Positions 59,624 to 64,000 of a DNA stretch of 64,000 bases are shown here, piece after piece (the stretch's first letter is position 1; the number at the start of each line of letters is the position of its first letter). The stretch lies in the NCBI RefSeq assembly GCF_001536285.1, contig NZ_FAOZ01000018.1:102744-166743 (forward strand), written 5' to 3'. The notes under the pieces were generated by a model. It saw only the letters and a list, made by a program, of their open reading frames with translations. It was not told the origin of the DNA and did no database searches. The position numbers were made by a program, and so were the translations under genes. The stretch is from Parafrankia irregularis. Its GTDB lineage: Bacteria > Actinomycetota > Actinomycetes > Frankiales > Frankiaceae.

Positions 59624-61941
59624 CAGCGTGGGCGGCGCCGGTTGTAGTTCGCGACGGTCTGCACCAGGTCACCGACCGTCGCGAAGTTCACGGCGAGAAA
59701 CGTGGGCCGCAGCCCGCTGGCCGCGCACTGCTCCGTGTGCGCGGCCAGCGCCGACGCGGTGTTCACCAGGGCCGCGTCCGCCCGGGTCGCGGCATGGTCG
59801 GTGAGCCAGTGGTTGATCAGCAGCATCTGCGGGTGGGCGTTGCCCCTGCCTAGCCGGCAGCTGAAACCGCCGGGGATCCGCACGTCGAACGGTGTGTCCG
59901 CGTTCAGGCGGAAGAAGTTGCGGTACCAGGTGCCCGGCACGTCACCGTTCTCGGCGAAGACGACGAGCCGCCGGCCGCGGTCGATCATCTGTCCCAGCGT
60001 GGGCCACGGCCGTCCCGGTGCGGGCGGGCGGGCCAGATAGTCCCCGAGGCCGGCGGCCCGGAAAGCGGCCATGACCGGTTCGGGCGGGACCTCGTCCTGC
60101 AGGATCAGGGTGATGACCTCGGCCGGGTTGCGGGCGAGCCAGCCCGCGACGCCGGCGAGCGCGTCGTCCAGTGCGGTGGCGCCGAGCTGGCAGATCCCGT
60201 GGCAGAGCCAGAGCCCGGGGCGCTCGGAGCGGGCCCCGGTGGCGAACGGCGCGAGGGCCTCGCGGGCGGCCGGGCGCAGTTCGCCCAGGAACGTCTCGAC
60301 CTCGGCGGGTGTGGTCCAGTGGTGGACGTCGAGCATCAGCGCCCGGATCCCGCTGTCCAGCTGACCGACCAGGTCCGGGTCCTGCACGGCGCCGAGGAAG
60401 CCCGCCCGCACCGACGCCATGCCGTTGTGCGTCGTTGGATAGAGGACGTCCGGGTAACGCCGGGCGCACAGCTCGACCCCACCGTTGCAGAACGCGGTGC
60501 CGGTTCCCGCCTGGCCCGGCAGCACCGTCCAGGACACCCCGAGGAACATCAGGGCCGCGCCGGCCACCGCCAGCAGGCGCCGGAACCGCCCCCGCGCCTG
60601 GTAGATGTAGCCGGCCAGCACTGACCCGGTCGCGAGCACTCCCCCGGCCACCAGCGGGACGACCGCCATGGCCAGCCAGGTCGACCGGACGTCGGCGACG
60701 AGCACCTGCCCGACGTCGGCGAGCAGCCGCTGACCCGCCGGCGGCAGCGGCGAGTCGGGGCCGCGCAGCGCGACCAGCGGATCGCCGATCGCTGCGGTCA
60801 CTCCGACGCTCGCCGCGGTCACGGTCGCTCCGGCGGCGACCAGCACCAGGCTCACCGTCCGCAACGCGGCCATCGGCCCGGGCCGGTACGACGGGGCACG
60901 TCGCCCGGACGGTCCAGGCCGACCTGACGGGCCATGTCGACCTGACGGGCCATGTCGACCCGACGGGCCATACGGTCCGGGTGCACCGGTCCGCCCGGTC
61001 GGGCCAGGCGGACCGGCCCGGCCGGGCGGGCGCAGCGCACGCACCAGGGCCCAGGCGGGCACCGCGAAGCAGAGCGCCGCGAGGATCACCATGCCGGTGC
61101 CGCCGATCCGGTGGACCGTCCGCAGCGCGAGCCCGGCCGACCCGCCGCGACCGCCCGACAGCGGACGTCCCAGGTCGAGCACGGCGCCGCCGGCGAGCCG
61201 GGCGCGCAGGTCGGCGACCGCGGAGACGTCCCCGGCGAAGATCAGCGGACCGACGAGCGCCAGCGCCTCGCCGAGGTCGCCGGAGCGCAGCGCGACCAGC
61301 ACCTGCTCCCGCACGTGCGGCCGCCGGGGCTCCGCCACCCTGCTCAGCAGCAGGTCGGCCACCCAGGACGCCTGGTCGTCGGTCAGCTCGATCTCGGGGA
61401 TGGAGGCCGGCGGGCGGCCCTGGCTCACCCGGTCCACCCCGTCGAGCACGTCGCGCAGGGCCGCGGCGACGTCCTCGGTGCGGTAGCGCGGGGCGCCGGA
61501 CACCTGGCCGGCCAGGTAGACCGACGCCAGCCGGCCGATGTTGTCCAGGACCGGGCTCAGGTCGACGGCGAGAACGAACTCCGCTTGGCTGCCGTCCAGG
61601 TAGGCGGCCACGTTGTCGGCGACACCGTCGGTCAGCCCACGCAGCGCGGACGGCGGGACCACAAGCTGCAGGTTGTCGACGACGAGGTCGGGGTCCACGG
61701 GGAGATCGGCCAGCAGGTCACTGGTCACATCCGCCAGCCGGGGGTCGGTCAGGACCTCGTCGCTGATCCGCTCGTGGACCTGGGCGGTCTCCAGCGCGCC
61801 GCGGTAGAAGGCCGCGTTCTGGGCGGTCTCGTGCACCACGAGCACGGCGGTACCGACCGGGGCGAAGACGGCCGCGGCCAGCACTGCCAGGCAGGTCCCT
61901 GCCAGGAGTCCTCCCCGGCGGGGACGGCTCGGCCGGCCCAT
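59623..61941 (-). CDS. Membrane protein with PI-PLC X-like domain and collagen-like loop
   Basis: A 772-residue protein. It has one span near residues 12-35, then a ~230-residue external-looking helical region (ETAQVHERISDEVL). Spans near 280-300, 355-380 and 415-440 follow, then one more pair. The C-terminal soluble domain (about 520-770) has PTTHNGMAS, SGIRALMLDVHHW and LWLCHG, as in PI-PLC-X/glycerophosphodiesterase-like barrels. H and D residues of the site are present. The loop at about 305-350 consists of GPSGRHG-type Gly-X-Y triplets like collagen. The start ATG 61941 is chosen for the membrane start. It runs into the small ORF and SARP gene. Confidence 0.75.
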   Translation of the reverse strand: MGRPSRPRRGGLLAGTCLAVLAAAVFAPVGTAVLVVHETAQNAAFYRGALETAQVHERISDEVLTDPRLADVTSDLLADLPVDPDLVVDNLQLVVPPSALRGLTDGVADNVAAYLDGSQAEFVLAVDLSPVLDNIGRLASVYLAGQVSGAPRYRTEDVAAALRDVLDGVDRVSQGRPPASIPEIELTDDQASWVADLLLSRVAEPRRPHVREQVLVALRSGDLGEALALVGPLIFAGDVSAVADLRARLAGGAVLDLGRPLSGGRGGSAGLALRTVHRIGGTGMVILAALCFAVPAWALVRALRPPGRAGPPGPTGRTGAPGPYGPSGRHGPSGRHGPSGRPGPSGRRAPSYRPGPMAALRTVSLVLVAAGATVTAASVGVTAAIGDPLVALRGPDSPLPPAGQRLLADVGQVLVADVRSTWLAMAVVPLVAGGVLATGSVLAGYIYQARGRFRRLLAVAGAALMFLGVSWTVLPGQAGTGTAFCNGGVELCARRYPDVLYPTTHNGMASVRAGFLGAVQDPDLVGQLDSGIRALMLDVHHWTTPAEVETFLGELRPAAREALAPFATGARSERPGLWLCHGICQLGATALDDALAGVAGWLARNPAEVITLILQDEVPPEPVMAAFRAAGLGDYLARPPAPGRPWPTLGQMIDRGRRLVVFAENGDVPGTWYRNFFRLNADTPFDVRIPGGFSCRLGRGNAHPQMLLINHWLTDHAATRADAALVNTASALAAHTEQCAASGLRPTFLAVNFATVGDLVQTVANYNRRRPR
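60886..61024. repeat. Collagen-like Gly-X-Y coding repeat with 18-bp units
   Basis: Three copies of an 18-bp unit (ACCTGACGGGCCATGTCG) at about 60918-60971 lie within a longer run of Gly-X-Y codons on the minus strand. Confidence 0.75.
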
Positions 61942-62104
61942 GGGACGCCAGACTACCGAGCGCCGCGCCGGCGACCGGCACGAAAGCCGAGGTCGTCCCA
62001 CGTTTGGTGGCCAGATCCCCCGATGGGATGCGCCGGACCGGGGTACCCCGATACGGAACGGTCCGCGCGCGAGACCGCGGCCACCAACCACACCGAGGTG
62101 TCCG

Positions 62105-62353
62105 ATGACCGTGCACACCAGTCCGACCCAGCAGCGGCCAGTCCTCGTCTGGGCACTGACCGCAGTCGTCGTCGTCGGAGTGGTGCTCGCGCTCGTCGGG
62201 ATGATCCTCAACGCCTGGGTGCTGCTGGGGCTGGCCGCGGGCGTCGCGGCACTGGCAGCCCTCGCGCTGTTGCCGGCGGGGGTGATGTCCCACGTCACCA
62301 CGACCCAGTCGGCGACCGATACCCAGTCGGTGACCGACCGCAGACCGCGGTGA
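62105..62353 (+). CDS. Small two-span membrane protein
   Basis: An 82-residue protein with two hydrophobic helices (about 14-34 and 38-58) and a Thr/Gln/Ser tail. GAGGTG precedes the ATG. I do not recognise a family with certainty; short proteins of this layout are common in actinobacteria. It is divergent from the PI-PLC-like gene and 33 bp from the next gene, which is probably in the same transcript. Confidence 0.65.
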   Translation: MTVHTSPTQQRPVLVWALTAVVVVGVVLALVGMILNAWVLLGLAAGVAALAALALLPAGVMSHVTTTQSATDTQSVTDRRPR

Positions 62354-62386
62354 GGTCACGACCGGTCCGCCGGGGAGGAAGAAGCG

Positions 62387-63487
62387 ATGGACACAAATGT
62401 GATCGAACGGCCACGCGGCCGAGACATGATGCACGTCCCGCGCACCAAGGGCGCGCTCAGCGGGGTCCTGCTCGTGGCGGCGGGCCTGTGGGGAGCACTC
62501 ATCCCCTTCGTGGGGCCGTACTTCGACTTCGGCTTCACCACCGATGCGTGGTCCTGGACCGCGAACCGGTTCTGGCTGTCGGTGCTGCCCGGAATCGTGG
62601 CGATCGTGGCCGGTCTGATCCTGGTGTTCAGCCGCAACCGGGCGAACGCCCTGATCGGCGCGGCCCTGGCGGCGGTGGCCGGCCTGTGGTTCGTCCTCGG
62701 TGCTCCGCTCTCCGAGATCTGGAATCCGGGGGCGCTCGGAACGCCGCTCGGGGGGAAGACCCGCCAGACCCTGATCATGATCAGCTTCTTCTACGGGCTG
62801 GGCTCGTTGATCCTGTTCCTCGGTTCCAGCGCCCTGGGCCGACTCAGCGTGGTCGGTGTGCGTGACGTCGCCGCCGCCCGCAACCGCCGGCTCGGGATGG
62901 CCGAGGCCACCGGTCGGCACGCCCGCGGGCACCGACGTCACGCCGAGGTCGGCGCCGCCGCGGCACCCGCCGACCGCGAGTACGCGGACCGCTCGTACGC
63001 CGATCGCGAGTACGCCGATCGCCAGTACGCCGATCGCGAGTACGCGGACCGCGGGTACGCCGGTCGCGAATCGGCCGGCCGCGAGCACGCCGGCGCCGAG
63101 CCGGCCGGGCTCAGGCCCTTCGGCCGTGAGGGCTCCGCAGGCAGGCCCGACGATCGGGCACAGGTCGACCGCGAGCCGGTGGGTGCCGGGTCCGACCGGC
63201 TCGACGAGGCCTCGGTCTACCCGGACGAACCGCGCCGGTTCCACAACGGGCACGCTGATCCGCGTGCGTCTGCCGACCACGCTGTCGACAGGCACGACAC
63301 CGTCGACGTACACGGTGCTGACGGCAACCGTGGGCCGGGCACCCGTGCCGACGAGGAAGCCGCCGGGCGGGCGATGAGCGACCGCGAGCGGGCCGAGCAG
63401 GAGCGTCGTACCGACCAGAACGCGCCGATCGGCGCCGGCTCGGGCGCGCGCTCCGGGCGCCACCACTGGTGGGAGCGCCCGCACTGA
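62387..63487 (+). CDS. Membrane protein with long Asp/Arg/Tyr/Ala repeat tail
   Basis: A 366-residue protein. GGGGAGGAAG precedes the ATG. Four spans occupy about residues 22-160 (GALSGVLLVAAGLWGALIPF onward). The remaining ~200 residues are hydrophilic and cytosolic-looking, starting with eight pentapeptide-scale units of DREYA (about 196-235) and ending in charged low-complexity sequence. No known domain is recognised in the tail; the membrane part resembles small actinobacterial membrane proteins of unknown function. Confidence 0.75.
   Translation: MDTNVIERPRGRDMMHVPRTKGALSGVLLVAAGLWGALIPFVGPYFDFGFTTDAWSWTANRFWLSVLPGIVAIVAGLILVFSRNRANALIGAALAAVAGLWFVLGAPLSEIWNPGALGTPLGGKTRQTLIMISFFYGLGSLILFLGSSALGRLSVVGVRDVAAARNRRLGMAEATGRHARGHRRHAEVGAAAAPADREYADRSYADREYADRQYADREYADRGYAGRESAGREHAGAEPAGLRPFGREGSAGRPDDRAQVDREPVGAGSDRLDEASVYPDEPRRFHNGHADPRASADHAVDRHDTVDVHGADGNRGPGTRADEEAAGRAMSDRERAEQERRTDQNAPIGAGSGARSGRHHWWERPH
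62972..63091. repeat. 15-bp tandem repeat, eight units
   Basis: Units such as GACCGCGAGTACGCG encode DREYA/DRSYA/DRQYA pentapeptides; the last two units have diverged. Confidence 0.85.
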
Positions 63488-63599
63488 TCCCGCCGCGTAC
63501 CTCCCGGCAACCCGCCCGCCCTCGGGGCATGTACCCCGCGGGCGGGTCGGTGCGTGGGTGCCGGCCGGTGCCTGCCCGCACCGCCACGCAGCACCATCA

Positions 63600-63669
63600 A
63601 TTCACCTCAAGAGGGGCAAAGAGGTCGAACGAGCACCTGGCAACCCGCAAGGAGGAAGGATTTTGGTCG
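63600..63669 (+). repeat. 70-bp dispersed repeat, copy 2, interrupted by a group II intron
   Basis: It matches 49131-49200 without gaps and encodes FTSRGAK, then LATRKEEGFWS. The similarity stops at TGGTCG, exactly where the intron's 3' end begins on the opposite strand. It therefore represents the 3' exon of the intron insertion. Confidence 0.75.
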
Positions 63670-63715
63670 TGCGAACGCCGGGTAGCCGGCGGGGGTTTCA
63701 CCCGCCGGCCCCCAC

Positions 63716-63750
63716 AGATCCGGACGTGACACTCTCGCGTCATCCGGCTC
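63716..63750 (-). ncRNA. Group II intron domain V
   Basis: A 35-nt hairpin read on the minus strand. It has the 5' AGC catalytic triad (GAGCCGG), a GCGAGA apical loop region and a two-base CG-type bulge before the CCGGATCT end. This is the catalytic centre of the ribozyme and the clearest group II hallmark. Confidence 0.85.
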
Positions 63751-63753
63751 GTG

Positions 63754-64000
63754 CTATCCGCTGGCCGTGGAGAGCGTCCAGTGGGCGAAGAGGGTGGGTC
63801 TGCGGCGTTTGATCGCCAGCAGTGTCCTCCAGGCCCGTCCCGGACGTCCCCTGAACCGTCTGTACTTGCGTTGCAGCCATCGGACCAGGTAGCGGTCGAT
63901 GGAGTAGAGGACTGGATACAATGCGGACCGTCGGAACGCCCCGAAGTAGTTGATCCAGCCCCTGGTCACCGGATTGATCTCCGATGCCAGGTCTTCGAGG
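63754..64000 (-). CDS. ltrA: Group II intron reverse transcriptase/maturase, C-terminal end
   Basis: 82 codons of the 3' end; the frame is open to the window edge. The sequence (INPVTRGWINYFGAF, RSALYPVL, VRWLQRKYRR) is the maturase domain X that binds the intron RNA. No endonuclease domain follows before the TAG stop, as in bacterial class C and some other introns. The GTG at 63969 is internal, not the start. Confidence 0.88.
   Translation of the reverse strand, partial: LEDLASEINPVTRGWINYFGAFRRSALYPVLYSIDRYLVRWLQRKYRRFRGRPGRAWRTLLAIKRRRPTLFAHWTLSTASG

Larger units (their letters stand above)
63670..64000 (-). mobile_element. Group II intron, 3' part only (window edge)
   Basis: The intron is on the minus strand. 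The maturase C-terminus (63754-64000) is followed by domain V (63716-63750) and a domain VI hairpin (about 63677-63714). The 3' splice site is at about 63669/63670, giving an intron end in ...TTCGCAC before GACC (plus or minus one base). The 5' part lies beyond the window. Confidence 0.85.

Noticed and set aside
62972..63091. Regularly spaced repeats that might suggest CRISPR
   Set aside because: Units are 15 bp with no spacers and lie in frame inside a coding sequence.

Overview
The window is very GC-rich, with almost every third codon position G or C and frequent GTG and TTG starts. Its gene families are typically actinobacterial: ClgR-like and MerR regulators, a SARP regulator, Ser/Thr kinases with a PP2C phosphatase, DUF5703, DUF6629, DUF309, an ECF sigma factor with a SnoaL tail, and NhaA beside a DsbA-like protein. 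I infer a filamentous or soil actinobacterium, most likely of the Frankia/Parafrankia type. That assignment is inference and no marker gene proves it. I found no rRNA, tRNA or CRISPR array. Layout: (1) 1-11.8 kb holds a partial histidine phosphatase, a RecD-type helicase with an acidic insert, and a cell-envelope glycan block: two paralogous GT39-like membrane glycosyltransferases, a GT87-like membrane protein, a mutase-like flavoenzyme and a PIG-V-like mannosyltransferase. (2) 12-20.9 kb holds DUF5703, type II NADH dehydrogenase, an M20 peptidase (with two strong hairpin terminators between these last two), a small zinc-finger-like protein, a TauE/SafE exporter, a secreted Lys/Asp/Trp repeat protein, DUF456 and an ABC-F ATPase. 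(3) 21-31 kb is regulatory and proteolytic: two Ser/Thr kinases, a DnaQ-like exonuclease with a BRCT domain, an HTH protein, and a MerR-MerR-ClpP-ClgR-like cluster. (4) 31-41 kb holds RecD2, an acyltransferase, a secreted zinc protease, a PPOX protein, a SAM methyltransferase, a two-headed TetR fusion, and an acyl-CoA ligase with its small partner. (5) 41-53.8 kb is transport and signalling: VIT, an APC permease, a CPA2 antiporter, a two-component system, a STAS protein, an ECF sigma factor, PP2C, a methyltransferase, NhaA and a DsbA-like protein. (6) 53.8-62 kb holds a fused ABC-2 transporter followed by a tightly overlapping minus-strand operon. Its transcription order is PI-PLC-like membrane protein, small ORF, SARP regulator, PqqD-like RRE (lasso B1), lasso B2 leader peptidase and ABC exporter. 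(7) 62-64 kb holds two membrane proteins and the 3' end of a group II intron (maturase C-terminus, domains V and VI). The intron sits exactly inside a copy of a 70-bp repeat that also occurs at 49.1 kb. The most notable system is the RiPP-type operon at 55.7-59.5 kb. It has the B1, B2, exporter and regulator parts of a lasso-peptide pathway but no cyclase and no standard precursor in the window. The only nearby precursor candidate is a 69-residue ORF that starts on the stop codon of the upstream gene and runs into the SARP gene. The second is the repeat family interrupted by the group II intron.
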